Origin: Rhodoblastus sp963804045
Lineage (GTDB): Bacteria; Pseudomonadota; Alphaproteobacteria; Rhizobiales; Beijerinckiaceae
NCBI GenBank assembly: GCA_963804045.1
Contig: CAWDOR010000046.1
Coordinates: 7,085-71,084 of the forward strand
Direction of reading: 5' to 3'
DNA length: 64,000 bases
Position numbers and translations under genes: made by a program. A model generated the notes under the pieces. It was given only the letters and a program-made list of their open reading frames with translations, had not been told where the DNA came from and made no database searches. Shown here one piece after another: positions 19,077-27,728 of the stretch (within the stretch, counting starts at the first letter, position 1; every line of letters starts with the position of its first letter).

Positions 19077-19532
19077 ATGACCGATTTTTCTCCCCTGGAC
19101 CATTCCGATTCCCTCGCCCGGCTGAAACCGGCGGTCACCCGGCTGCTGGTGGTGGACGACGATCCGATCCAGCGCCGGGTGATCGGCCGGCTGGCGGGTC
19201 AGGCCGGCCATGAGGTGGTCGAGGCCGCCACCGTTTCGACCGTGGAGCATTTGCTGGAATCGCAGAAATTCGACTGCGTCACCGTCGATCTCGGCCTGAG
19301 CGACGGCAATGGCGCGGATGTGCTCCATATTGTCGCGGAGAAATGCCCGGCGGCGCGGATCATGCTGGTCACCGGGGCGAGCGGCCCGCCCGTCGAGGCG
19401 ACACGCAAGGTCGCCGAAGCCAATGGCCTGTACATCCACGATGTCTTCCTCAAGCCGCTCGATCTCGCGGCCCTGCGCGCCTCCTTCGTGCGGGCGCGCG
19501 AGGATTTGTGGTTCAAGGGCCAGGCGGCCTGA
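19077..19532 (+). CDS. Stand-alone response regulator receiver
   Basis: A 151-residue single-domain receiver without an output domain. The acidic pocket is in LLVVDDDPIQRR, the phospho-acceptor Asp in CVTVDLGLSDG, the conserved Thr/Ser in IMLVTGAS and the Lys in VFLKPLDLAAL. The ATG at 19077 is preferred over an in-frame TTG at 19056 because AGGA lies 9 bases before it and it avoids overlap with the kinase. It should receive phosphate from the upstream kinase's Hpt domain and act by protein contact. Confidence 0.9.
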   Translation: MTDFSPLDHSDSLARLKPAVTRLLVVDDDPIQRRVIGRLAGQAGHEVVEAATVSTVEHLLESQKFDCVTVDLGLSDGNGADVLHIVAEKCPAARIMLVTGASGPPVEATRKVAEANGLYIHDVFLKPLDLAALRASFVRAREDLWFKGQAA

Positions 19533-19544
19533 GGCGCGGGGCGC

Positions 19545-20462
19545 TCAGCGCGCCGCGAGCCTGGCCGCCCTTAACGTGTTGGACATCAGCAGCGCGATGG
19601 TCATGGGGCCGACGCCGCCGGGAACCGGGGTGATGGCGCCGGCGACATCGAGCGCCTCGGCCAGCGCCACATCGCCCACCAGCCTGGTTTTCGGCTGACC
19701 CGCCGCGTTGACGCCCTCGGCGGGGATGCGGTTGATGCCGACGTCGATCACCAGGGCGCCCGGCTTGATCCAGTCGCCCCGGATCATTTCGGGGCGGCCC
19801 ACGGCGGCGACGAGAATATCGGCGCGGCGCGCCACCGCCGGCAGGTCTTTGGTGCGCGAATGAGCGATGGTGACGGTGGCGTTTTTGGCCAGCAGCAATT
19901 GCGCCATGGGCTTGCCGACAATGTTGGAGCGCCCGACGATCACCGCTTCCGCGCCGGAAATGTCGCGGCCCAGCGCTTTCGCGGCCTCCTCGATCAGCAG
20001 CATGGCGCCGGCCGGCGTGCAGGGCACCAGAGCGCGCTCGGTCAGTCCGGTGGCGAGCAGGCCGACATTGACGGGGTGAAAGCCGTCCACGTCCTTTTCG
20101 GGGGCGATGGTCTCCAGAACCTTTGTCGAGTTTATGCCCTGGGGCAGCGGCAATTGTACGAGAATGCCGTGAATGGCGGGATCGGCGTTGAGCTGGCGCA
20201 CCAGCCCGATCAGCTCGGCCTCGCCGGTGGTCGGCGGCAGGTCGTGCTGGAGCGAGTGGAAGCCGCAGTCATGCGCCGCCCTGCCCTTGGATTTGACATA
20301 GACCTGGCTCGCCGGGTCCGATCCGACCAGGATCACCGCCAGTCCCGGCTTTTGCTTGAGCATCGCCGCTTCCGCGGCGACGCGGGCGAGGACTTTGGCC
20401 GAGGCCGCCTTGCCGTCGATCAGCAGCGCCTTTTTGCCGGAGGCTTTGACGATCTCGCTCAT
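19545..20462 (-). CDS. folD: Methylenetetrahydrofolate dehydrogenase / cyclohydrolase
   Basis: Bifunctional enzyme that interconverts 5,10-methylene-THF and 10-formyl-THF with NADP, feeding purine and one-carbon metabolism. The 305-residue protein has the catalytic Tyr/Lys region SQVYVKSKGRAAHDCG (near 52-67), the QLPLPQGI motif, DVDGFHPVNVG, the second signature CTPAGAMLLIEE and the nucleotide loop VIVGRSNIVGKP. It ends next to the convergent receiver gene (12-base gap) and is preceded at 11 bases by an MFS gene in the same direction. Confidence 0.96.
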   Translation of the reverse strand: MSEIVKASGKKALLIDGKAASAKVLARVAAEAAMLKQKPGLAVILVGSDPASQVYVKSKGRAAHDCGFHSLQHDLPPTTGEAELIGLVRQLNADPAIHGILVQLPLPQGINSTKVLETIAPEKDVDGFHPVNVGLLATGLTERALVPCTPAGAMLLIEEAAKALGRDISGAEAVIVGRSNIVGKPMAQLLLAKNATVTIAHSRTKDLPAVARRADILVAAVGRPEMIRGDWIKPGALVIDVGINRIPAEGVNAAGQPKTRLVGDVALAEALDVAGAITPVPGGVGPMTIALLMSNTLRAARLAAR

Positions 20463-20473
20463 GAACCAACTCC

Positions 20474-21679
20474 TCAGGATAATGTGTCGGCGCGGCGCAA
20501 TTCCGGGAATTTGATCGCCCAGACGGCCACGACAATTATGGCGGCGACGCCGCCGAACAAGGCGGCCCCCACCGCGCCAAGCAGGGCGGCGGCGACGCCG
20601 GATTCGAATTCGCCCAATTGGTTGGAGGCGCCGATGAACAGGAAGTTCACCGAGGACACCCGGCCGCGCATCTCATTGGGCGTGGCGATCTGCACCAGGG
20701 TCTGGCGCACCACCATGCTGACCACGTCGAAAGCGCCCAAGGCCGCCATGGCCGCCATGGACAGCAGGAAATTTTGCGACAGGGCGAAAACCACGGTCGC
20801 CAGCCCGTAAGCGGCGACGGCGGCGAACATTTTGGCGCCGACGCGGCGGCGCAGGGGATAGACCGAAAGCAGCATGCCGACGCCTATGGCGCCCAGCGCC
20901 GGCGCGGCGCGCAAAAACCCAAGTCCCTGCGGCCCGACATGGAGAATGTCCCGGCAGTAGATCGGCAGCAGCGCCGTGGCGCCGCCAAACAGCACCGCGA
21001 ACAGATCGAGCGAGATCGAGCCGAGCAGCACCTTGTTCGACCAGATATAGCTTAAACCCGCCAAAGCGTTTTTCTCGTCCTCCGGCGCCATGTCGCGCTC
21101 GGCTGCCGATGGCGGGCGGGGAATGGCCAGCACCAACGGCGCCGCGGCGAGCGCAAGGCCGGCGCAGAGCAGGAAGATTTTTTCGCCCAGGACGGCATAC
21201 AGCAAGCCGCCCAGCGCCGGGCCGGCGATGGTCGCCGCCTGAAACACCGTGGCCGACAGCGCCACAGCGCTGGAAAAATGCGCGCGGTCGACGATTTCCG
21301 CCAGCAGCGAACTGTTGGCCGGGCCGGAAAAGGCCCGCGCCGAGCCCAAGGCGAACAGGGCCGGATAGATCATCCAGATCGGCGCATGGAAAAAGGCGAC
21401 CAGGAACAGAGAAAAAGAGGCGCAGGCCTGCCCCGTGGCGGCGAGTGCGGAAATGATCCGCCGGTCGAAGCGATCCGCCGCCGGACCGCTCCAGCGCAGC
21501 AGCAGCACCAGCGGCGCGAATTGCGCCAGGCCGACGAAGCCGAGGCTGAGGGCGCTGCCGGTCGCGGCATAGACATGCCAGCCCATGGCGACGTCGAGCA
21601 TTTGCGCGGCAAAGGCGGTCACGCCCCGCGTCAGCAGGAACAGGACGACATTGCGCCCTGGGGAGAATTTGAGGCCCAT
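20474..21679 (-). CDS. MFS transporter (EntS/DUF894-type exporter)
   Basis: A 401-residue secondary transporter with about 12 hydrophobic segments. It shows the MFS loop SGPAADRFDRRI after helix 2 and the pattern VVRQTLVQIATPNEMRGRVSSVNFLFIGASNQLGEFESG in the second half. The latter is typical of the EntS-like branch that exports siderophores or drugs. The substrate cannot be told. It is placed between folD and the epimerase-like gene, all on the minus strand with gaps of about 10-20 bases, so the three may form an operon without an obvious shared pathway. Confidence 0.88.
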   Translation of the reverse strand: MGLKFSPGRNVVLFLLTRGVTAFAAQMLDVAMGWHVYAATGSALSLGFVGLAQFAPLVLLLRWSGPAADRFDRRIISALAATGQACASFSLFLVAFFHAPIWMIYPALFALGSARAFSGPANSSLLAEIVDRAHFSSAVALSATVFQAATIAGPALGGLLYAVLGEKIFLLCAGLALAAAPLVLAIPRPPSAAERDMAPEDEKNALAGLSYIWSNKVLLGSISLDLFAVLFGGATALLPIYCRDILHVGPQGLGFLRAAPALGAIGVGMLLSVYPLRRRVGAKMFAAVAAYGLATVVFALSQNFLLSMAAMAALGAFDVVSMVVRQTLVQIATPNEMRGRVSSVNFLFIGASNQLGEFESGVAAALLGAVGAALFGGVAAIIVVAVWAIKFPELRRADTLS

Positions 21680-21698
21680 CGGGGCTTCCTACAGAGAT

Positions 21699-22559
21699 TC
21701 AGCCTGACAGCCAAGAAAATGTCGCCCCATGAAGCGCCTTTTCGCCTGGCGCCAGCAGACGCATGGAGGGTTTTTCGGAAATATCGCCATCGAAACCGAC
21801 GGGATCGCCATGGCCGGTCCAGGCTTCCAGGCAGAGGAACTTCTCGCCCGGCATTGTCCAGAGGGCGATATGCGGGAAATTGTCCAGCTCCATCCGCAGG
21901 CATCTGGCGCTGGCGCGATAGTCCAGGCCCCGGCTGTTGGCGTCAAGGAAGCACAGGGCCTCCGTGAACAGCGCCGGATCGAGCGGCAGACGGCGGCCTT
22001 CAAGGGGAAGGACGCGCTTTTCCGGCGAGAACAGCCCGCCCGGCGCGATGACCGGAACCTCGGCGTTTTCGGGCGCGTCGAACAGGATTTCATGCGGACC
22101 CCGCGCGCCCGGCAGCGGCCAGCGAAAGCCGGGATGCAGGCCCAGCGCATAGGGCATGGGGCCGCTTCCCTCATTTATCACATTAAGTTTCATCTTCAAT
22201 ATATTGTCTTGCAGCGAATATATGACTTCAAAACGGAATCCAAAGGGGTAGAGCGCGCGGGTCGCCTCATTGGCGCGCAAAGTGAGCCAGGCCGCGCTTT
22301 GGCTTTGCGCGATCACGACGAAATCCTGGCTGCGGGCGAAGCCATGCAGGCCCAGCGGGTATTTCCGCCCTTCGACGCTTATGCCGTCGCGGGTCCAGCC
22401 GACGACGGGGAACAGCAGCGGCGCCGAGTCCGGCCAGCTCTTGGCGTCACCGGGCCAGAGCAGATCGTCGCCGCCGACGCGCCAGCTTTTCAGCTCGGCG
22501 CCGCGCAGGGCGATTTCCGCGCGCGACTGGCCTGAGGCGAGGACGATGGTCGCGCTCAT
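21699..22559 (-). CDS. Aldose 1-epimerase family protein
   Basis: Galactose-mutarotase-like beta-sandwich protein, 286 residues, probably acting on a hexose or hexose-6-phosphate anomer. Family features are the opening AEIALRGAELKSWRVGGDDLLWPGD, the GLHGFARSQDFVV segment with its catalytic His, PYALGLHPGFRWPL with the second His, and a late ECLEAW-like segment FLCLEAWTGHGDP. The ATG at 22559 is used because a G-rich ribosome binding site precedes it; an in-frame ATG further upstream would run through an intergenic repeat. It resembles the YihR/YeaD-related group. Confidence 0.88.
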   Translation of the reverse strand: MSATIVLASGQSRAEIALRGAELKSWRVGGDDLLWPGDAKSWPDSAPLLFPVVGWTRDGISVEGRKYPLGLHGFARSQDFVVIAQSQSAAWLTLRANEATRALYPFGFRFEVIYSLQDNILKMKLNVINEGSGPMPYALGLHPGFRWPLPGARGPHEILFDAPENAEVPVIAPGGLFSPEKRVLPLEGRRLPLDPALFTEALCFLDANSRGLDYRASARCLRMELDNFPHIALWTMPGEKFLCLEAWTGHGDPVGFDGDISEKPSMRLLAPGEKALHGATFSWLSG

Positions 22560-22835
22560 CGCGCCGCCCCCCGATTGGTGCGGCGCGCAAGGACGCGCGT
22601 CATGCACGGCCTTGCGCCGGGCATCCACGCCGAGACCTTGCTCCCGCCGCGCGGAACTGGACCAATCCGGAAGCCATTTTTGAAACGCCCAGCCCTCCAG
22701 GCCGGCGTGGAGGGCCGGGACGACGCCCGGCCATGACGGGGACGGATCGTTGGGACGAATGACAATTCAACCTGCCCGCCCCGATTGGTGCGGCGGCGAA
22801 ATTGCTTTAGCTTGGGGCGAAATCTGGAGTTCGGC
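22560..22835. repeat. Divergent intergenic region with a repeat bounded by 17-bp direct repeats
   Basis: Two exact copies of CCCCGATTGGTGCGGCG lie at 22569-22585 and 22779-22795, one next to each of the divergent genes. The 193 bases between them contain a G/C hairpin (GCCGGG / CCCGGC, 22714-22731) of the kind seen in palindromic repeats scattered through rhizobial genomes (CCCGGCCATGACGGGG). No coding sequence is supported here. Promoters for both genes must lie within or beside this element. Confidence 0.6.
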
Positions 22836-23585
22836 ATGAGCGAGTCCCCGCCGCGAAAGGCGATTTGGATGATCGGCGTCAACAAATGGTACGGCGCCTA
22901 TCATGCGTTGCGCGACATAGATCTTGATGTGGCGCCCGGCGAAAGGCTGGTGCTGTGCGGCCCTTCCGGCTCGGGCAAATCGACGCTGATCCGCTGCATC
23001 AACCGGCTGGAGAGCCATCAGGCCGGGCAAATCCTCGTCGATGGCGTGGAATTGACCGACGACGCCAGGGCGATTGAGGGCGTGCGCCGCGAGGTCGGCA
23101 TGGTCTTCCAGCAGTTCAACCTGTTTCCCCATCTGACCGTGCTGGAAAATTGCATGCTGGCGCCTGTCGAGGCGCGCAAGACGCCCAAAGCCGAGGCGCG
23201 CGATCTCGCCCTGTCCTATCTGGAGCGGGTGCGCATCGCCGCCCAGGCCGATAAATATCCCAGCCAGCTCTCAGGCGGCCAGCAGCAGCGGGTCGCCATA
23301 GCCCGGGCGCTGTGCATGAGGCCGAAGATCATGCTGTTCGACGAGCCGACCTCCGCGCTCGACCCTGAAATGGTGCAGGAAGTGCTGGATTGCATGGTCG
23401 AACTGGCCGGCGACGGCATGACCATGCTGGCGGTGACCCATGAAATGGGTTTTGCGCGCGAGGTCGCCGACCGCGTGGTTTTCCTCGATCAGGGCCAGAT
23501 CGTCGAAATCGCCCCGCCCCAAGAGTTTTTTGGCGCGCCGAAACATGAGCGCGCCAAGGCGTTCTTGCAGCGGATTCTGCATTGA
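22836..23585 (+). CDS. Amino-acid ABC transporter ATP-binding protein (orphan)
   Basis: Polar amino acid-type ABC ATPase (GlnQ/AapP family), 249 residues. Walker A is GPSGSGKST, the Q-loop is in VFQQFNLFPHLTVLEN, the signature is LSGGQQQR, Walker B is IMLFDEPTSALDPE and the switch His is in AVTHEMGFA. The ATG at 22836 has GGAG six bases before it. No permease or solute-binding protein gene is next to it: the next base pairs are noncoding and then an unrelated AT-rich gene. It must either work with components encoded elsewhere or be a leftover of a larger operon. Confidence 0.93.
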   Translation: MSESPPRKAIWMIGVNKWYGAYHALRDIDLDVAPGERLVLCGPSGSGKSTLIRCINRLESHQAGQILVDGVELTDDARAIEGVRREVGMVFQQFNLFPHLTVLENCMLAPVEARKTPKAEARDLALSYLERVRIAAQADKYPSQLSGGQQQRVAIARALCMRPKIMLFDEPTSALDPEMVQEVLDCMVELAGDGMTMLAVTHEMGFAREVADRVVFLDQGQIVEIAPPQEFFGAPKHERAKAFLQRILH

Positions 23586-23765
23586 GGGGGAGCGGGTGGA
23601 GAAAATCCGGCATTTGATGCTGACAGCGAAGGACGCAAAACGGCGGATAACAGACGAGCGAAAGAGTTGAGGGTTAACGGTAAGGAGGCGCCAATTCCAG
23701 AAGTTGGCGCCGTATTCCGACGTTCCGTCAAGAATATATTTTAAATCAGGACCATGGAGCCCATT

Positions 23766-23801
23766 GCATGAGCCGATATTTTTGCATGAGCCGATATTTT
23801 T
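23766..23801. repeat. Exact 18-bp tandem duplication
   Basis: The unit GCATGAGCCGATATTTTT occurs twice head to tail with no spacer. It lies in the noncoding stretch between the ABC ATPase gene and the AT-rich gene that ends at 23850, where base composition shifts to AT-rich. Confidence 0.85.
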
Positions 23802-23849
23802 GAAAGCGCTCCAAAATGGAGTGGCGGGCATGCTTCACGGCCGAATTCA

Positions 23850-24494
23850 TTAGAATTTGAGGATGCATCCTTCCTCAAGCCAGCTTAGCCCAAATAAGCC
23901 GGGGTGCCATTGTATCGTATCGGAACTTGACCCGATAGAAACTTTTCTTAGTTGCGGGCCTGTCAAAGGACAGCTTTTTGTCCCGCTATTTATCGGTGAG
24001 CGATATGCTTCGGGCACAATAGCAATGGCGCAAGCCACCCCCCATTGATTTTTCAGGCAGCGGCCAATCCTGTGGATTGGTGTCTCAATCGAGACCGCTC
24101 GTGACCGATCACCAACAATATTCATTGCTAAAACAGAAACTGCAATTAAGATAAATACAAACGCCTCATTTGCAACGAGTTTTATTATTTTATGATTGTC
24201 TGTAGCCACGCGGGTGCGTAAATAAAAAATTAACATCATAAATATTACGCAAAATGTCATTGCGGAAAAATAAACTAATGCGGCATATCCAACGTACAAT
24301 AGTAAATATAAATATCCAATTCCGGCCGCAATAAAGAATAAAAACATTTGTGCTGCGGCAACTATTTCTAATAGTCCTCGCGAGGGGCGGGAGACGCGCC
24401 CGTCCTCATTGGCGATTGAGAGGAAGGGCGCATCTGGCGTCTCGGCAAGCTCGCCCTTATCGATCCTCGGGTTCCTTCGGCCAAACTCTTTCAT
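23850..24494 (-). CDS. Unknown membrane protein in an AT-rich islet
   Basis: A protein of about 214 residues that I do not recognise. Residues 1-40 are polar. Four hydrophobic segments follow: roughly IVAAAQMFLFFIAAGIGYLY, LYVGYAALVYFSAMTFCVIF, MMLIFYL and EAFVFILIAVSVLAMNIVG. The C-terminal 90 residues are polar with several cysteines. The coding sequence is much richer in A and T than every neighbour (for example many ATT, AAA and TTT codons), which suggests acquisition from elsewhere. The ATG at 24494 is the first good one; a GTG 9 bases earlier is possible. About 290 noncoding, AT-rich bases separate it from the Kir channel gene, with nothing recognisable in them. Confidence 0.55.
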   Translation of the reverse strand: MKEFGRRNPRIDKGELAETPDAPFLSIANEDGRVSRPSRGLLEIVAAAQMFLFFIAAGIGYLYLLLYVGYAALVYFSAMTFCVIFMMLIFYLRTRVATDNHKIIKLVANEAFVFILIAVSVLAMNIVGDRSRAVSIETPIHRIGRCLKNQWGVACAIAIVPEAYRSPINSGTKSCPLTGPQLRKVSIGSSSDTIQWHPGLFGLSWLEEGCILKF

Positions 24495-24782
24495 GACCAC
24501 CAAAGCCGCTCCCGTTCAGAATTATTGGATAAAATTTCTGTTATTCGATTTATATCGTTTTATACAGGCGTCGCAACAGCGTTAAGGGGACGTCTCGATA
24601 TAGGTTTGCATAGATATATTAAGCGTTCACAAATCCAATTTCTGACGAAATAAGCACCGGGTCGTTTCGCTATCCGAACGTCCGGTAAGTGGGTGGTAGC
24701 CGCCGGCGTGGACTTTATGTTGTATTACCGCTTCGAGCCGAGCGCGGTCATCGCATGAGGCCGCCCAGCCTGTGATTTGCGT

Positions 24783-25685
24783 CTAGCCCTCCGCCTCCTC
24801 GGTCAGGTGAATCCGGCGGTAGTCGATCTCCGGCGGCCCTTGTTCCTCGCCGGGCGTCAAAATATCGGCGAAGACATGGCCGATGCGCAGGTCGGACCAG
24901 CTATAGCCGTGGCGGACATTGAGTTTTTGCCCGGAGACATCGTCGAGGCCGTCGAAAATCACCAGAAAGCGCGCCTCCATCGCCTCCAGATCCTCGACGC
25001 TCAGCCCATTGAGCGGGCTGGCCTCGTCGACCTCATGGAACAGGGTCCAGGACAAAGCGAAAATCGGATTGCGCTTCTGCACCAGCGGCAATGGGCGGAA
25101 GCGCACGAAACGCCGGCCTTCCGCCGTCTGTTCGGCGAACAGGAACCAGATTTCCGCCTGCGCCTCGCTGACCGCGCTGTAGCGGGCGTTGGCGAGCCGC
25201 GCCATCAGCATGGTCCTACCGTCATGCGCGCCGAGCGTCAGGCTGTCGGCGAAGATGACCCGGGCGCGGGGCCGGGAAAAACGGGCGAAGATCAGGCCGG
25301 TGAACACCGCCAGCGTCGACAGGCCGAGAAAAATTTCCAGGGTGACCACGACATGGGCGTAGGCGTCGCCGGGGTGCATGTCGCCATAGCCGACGGTGGC
25401 CAGGGTCTCCACGGAAAAGAAGAATTTATCGAGGAAGGCGCCGGGCCGGGCGTTGGCGATGCAATCGCCGCCAAGCTGGAACAGGCTGGCGAACACCAGA
25501 TCTATTGTGAGGAAATAGACGGCGAAACCGGCGAAGAACACCGGCCAGCTGACGCGCATGGAATTGTGGAAGAGATCGCCGAACAGGGTCGGCTTCAAGC
25601 CGCGCGCCAGAAACTCGCGGTCGCCGATGCGGATTTTCTTCGCTCTGTCCTGAGGATTGAGGATCATGCCCTGCCCAAGCGCCAC
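24783..25685 (-). CDS. Inward-rectifier potassium channel (KirBac)
   Basis: Tetrameric inner-membrane K+ channel of the prokaryotic Kir family, 300 residues. A slide helix (about 35-47) precedes TM1 (48-72). The pore helix leads to the selectivity filter TVGYGD at 97-102, then TM2 spans about 108-135. The cytoplasmic immunoglobulin-like domain (about 140-300) shows the Kir pattern LMARLANARYSAVSEAQAEI and LVQKRNPIFALSWTLFHEVDEASPL. Length and layout match KirBac proteins. It is followed on the same strand by lpxB after 70 bases upstream-to-downstream in the opposite order, so it lies downstream of the lipid A operon and could be read through from it. Confidence 0.95.
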   Translation of the reverse strand: MALGQGMILNPQDRAKKIRIGDREFLARGLKPTLFGDLFHNSMRVSWPVFFAGFAVYFLTIDLVFASLFQLGGDCIANARPGAFLDKFFFSVETLATVGYGDMHPGDAYAHVVVTLEIFLGLSTLAVFTGLIFARFSRPRARVIFADSLTLGAHDGRTMLMARLANARYSAVSEAQAEIWFLFAEQTAEGRRFVRFRPLPLVQKRNPIFALSWTLFHEVDEASPLNGLSVEDLEAMEARFLVIFDGLDDVSGQKLNVRHGYSWSDLRIGHVFADILTPGEEQGPPEIDYRRIHLTEEAEG

Positions 25686-25755
25686 GCCGCCCGCAGCCAG
25701 CGATAGCAGTCCGCGACCGGAGCGTCAAAACCGTCGGGACCGGCGAAACCGCGCC

Positions 25756-26889
25756 TCAAACGGTCGCGATTTCCTCCACAACCGCCGCCGCCGCCGCGTC
25801 GCTCGGCGCCTGTCCTCCCGGCAGCAGCATTTTGCCGGCCAGTTGGGCCAGGGCTTCGAGCTGCTTGCGCCGCGCCGGGCCGTCGTCGAGCAGCGCCGCC
25901 ACCGCCTCGGCCAAAGGCGCGCCCTCGGCCTGGTCCTGCAAATATTCGGGAAAGGCGTTTTCGCCCAGGATGAGATTGGGCAGGACGATGGTCGGAACCT
26001 GGATCAACCGCCGGGCGATGAATTCCTCCAGTTTCGGCACCTTATAGGCGACCACCGTGGGCACGCCGGACAGCGCCAGCTCCAGCGTCACCGTGCCCGA
26101 GGCCGCCAGCGCCGCCCGCGCGGAGCGGAAGGCGGCGAATTTCTCGGCTTCGCCGACGACAATGCGCGGCTTGACCGGCCAGGCCTCGATCTCCGCGCGC
26201 AAAATCGCCTCGACCGGCCCCGCCGCCGGCAGGACGAACTCCAGTTCGGGATGCGCCGCCTTGAGGCGAACCAAAGCGTCGCGAAAAACCGGCCCCATGC
26301 GCGCCACGACCGAGCGCCGCGAGCCCGGCAGCACCAGCACCGGACCTTTCGCGCGCATAGTCTCCTCGCCGTGGAGTTCGGCATAACGCTCGATCAGGGG
26401 ATGGCCGACATAGAGGCAGCGGGGCCCGCCCAGCCTTTGATGCGCCTCCGGCTCGAAGGGCAGCAGCGCCAGCACCAGATCGATGATCTCTTTCATCTTT
26501 CTGGCGCGGCCGGGACGCCAGGCCCAGACGGTGGGGCTGACATAATCGACCACCTTGAGGCCGGGCAGCGCCTGGCGCGCCTTTCTGGCGACGCGATGGG
26601 TGAAATCCGGGCTGTCGATCAGCAGGAGCACATCCGGCCTATGCGCCACCACCGCCCGCGCGGTCTCGTCGATGCGGCGCAGCAGCAGCGGCAGCCGCGC
26701 CAGCACCGGCAGAATGCCCATGACGGAAATATCGGCGAGCGGGAACAGGCTGACAAAGCCCTCGCGCGCCATGGCCTCGCCGCCGACGCCGAAAAATTCG
26801 GCTTTTGCGTCGCGCCGTTTCAGAGCCGCCAAAAATTTGGCGCCGAGATTGTCGCCCGAGGGCTCGCCGGTGACGATGAAATATTTCAT
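25756..26889 (-). CDS. lpxB: Lipid A disaccharide synthase
   Basis: GT19 glycosyltransferase that joins 2,3-diacylglucosamine-1-phosphate (lipid X) to its UDP-activated form, giving the lipid A disaccharide at the inner face of the inner membrane. The 377-residue protein begins MKYFIVTGEPSGDNLGA and has the family segments FFGVGGEAMAREGF, LIDSPDFTHRVARKAR, VVDYVSPTVWAWRPGRA, CLYVGHPLIER, LVLPGSRRS and SGTVTLELALSGVPTVVAYK. Its ATG overlaps the lpxI stop (ATGA), so translation is coupled. Last gene of the lpx block. Confidence 0.97.
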   Translation of the reverse strand: MKYFIVTGEPSGDNLGAKFLAALKRRDAKAEFFGVGGEAMAREGFVSLFPLADISVMGILPVLARLPLLLRRIDETARAVVAHRPDVLLLIDSPDFTHRVARKARQALPGLKVVDYVSPTVWAWRPGRARKMKEIIDLVLALLPFEPEAHQRLGGPRCLYVGHPLIERYAELHGEETMRAKGPVLVLPGSRRSVVARMGPVFRDALVRLKAAHPELEFVLPAAGPVEAILRAEIEAWPVKPRIVVGEAEKFAAFRSARAALAASGTVTLELALSGVPTVVAYKVPKLEEFIARRLIQVPTIVLPNLILGENAFPEYLQDQAEGAPLAEAVAALLDDGPARRKQLEALAQLAGKMLLPGGQAPSDAAAAAVVEEIATV

Positions 26890-27728
26890 GCGGCCTCCCA
26901 GGCGAAACCGTGGAGAAACAGCCCTGCCCGCCCCGCCTGCTCGGCCAGCGCGGCGCGGTCGAGCATCAGCACGCCGCCCGCCGCCAGGGCTATGCCACGC
27001 AAGCCGGCCTTGGCGGCGCCGGCGATGGTGTCGGGGCCTATGGCGGGGAGATCGACCCTTAAATCCTGGCCGCGCTTGGGGGCCTTGACCAGCAGGCCCG
27101 CCGGGCTTTTGGCCCGCCAGCGGCCGATTTCGCGCAACTGCGCGACGCGGGCGAGCAGCGCGTCGGTGCCCTCCACCGCCTCGACCGCGATCACCCGGCG
27201 ATTGGCGACCACAACCGCCTGGCCGCAATCATAGGCCGAGAGATCGGCGAGGAATTTCTGGGCGAAGGCGAGATCCTCGGCCAGATCGGCGGGGAAAGCC
27301 GCGCGGCTCATGTCGCCCGGCGCGGCCAGCAGTTCCGGCGCGAAAGCATCGACGCCGACCACACGCAACCCCTCGGCCTCGAACAGTTTGATGACGCCCT
27401 TGAGCGCATGATCGTCGCCGCCCGCCAGAAACCTGACGATTTCGGGAATGCGCTTGACCCCGCCCCAGTCCAGCCGCAGATCGGAAAATTCCGGGCGCTT
27501 GAGCCCGCCGATGAAACAGACACTTTCGATGTTGCGCCGGGAAATTTCGTCGAAGGCGCGGCCCAATTGGCCAATGCCCAGCCAGACATGGGGAAATTGC
27601 TCGATCTCCGGCGAAGCCACGCCGCGCAAGCCGAGCAAAAACACCGGCTCGTCGCGTGCCAAAACCGCGCGGGCGGCGACCGGAGGGAAGGCGCCGCCGC
27701 CACAAATCAGCGCGACGCCGCCGCTCAT
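26886..27728 (-). CDS. lpxI: UDP-2,3-diacylglucosamine pyrophosphatase LpxI
   Basis: Hydrolyses UDP-2,3-diacylglucosamine to lipid X and UMP. LpxI is the alphaproteobacterial enzyme that replaces LpxH. The 280-residue protein shows the glycine-rich N-terminus ALICGGGAFPPVAARAV, LGIGQLGRAFDEISRRNIESVCFIGGLKRPEF, the middle segment FLAGGDDHALKGVIKLFEAEGLRVVG, the catalytic region AEDLAFAQKFLADLSAYDCGQAVVV, EGTDALLAR and VDLPAIGPDTI. The ATG at 27728 overlaps the lpxA stop by ATGA, which settles the start. Confidence 0.95.
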   Translation of the reverse strand: MSGGVALICGGGAFPPVAARAVLARDEPVFLLGLRGVASPEIEQFPHVWLGIGQLGRAFDEISRRNIESVCFIGGLKRPEFSDLRLDWGGVKRIPEIVRFLAGGDDHALKGVIKLFEAEGLRVVGVDAFAPELLAAPGDMSRAAFPADLAEDLAFAQKFLADLSAYDCGQAVVVANRRVIAVEAVEGTDALLARVAQLREIGRWRAKSPAGLLVKAPKRGQDLRVDLPAIGPDTIAGAAKAGLRGIALAAGGVLMLDRAALAEQAGRAGLFLHGFAWEAA

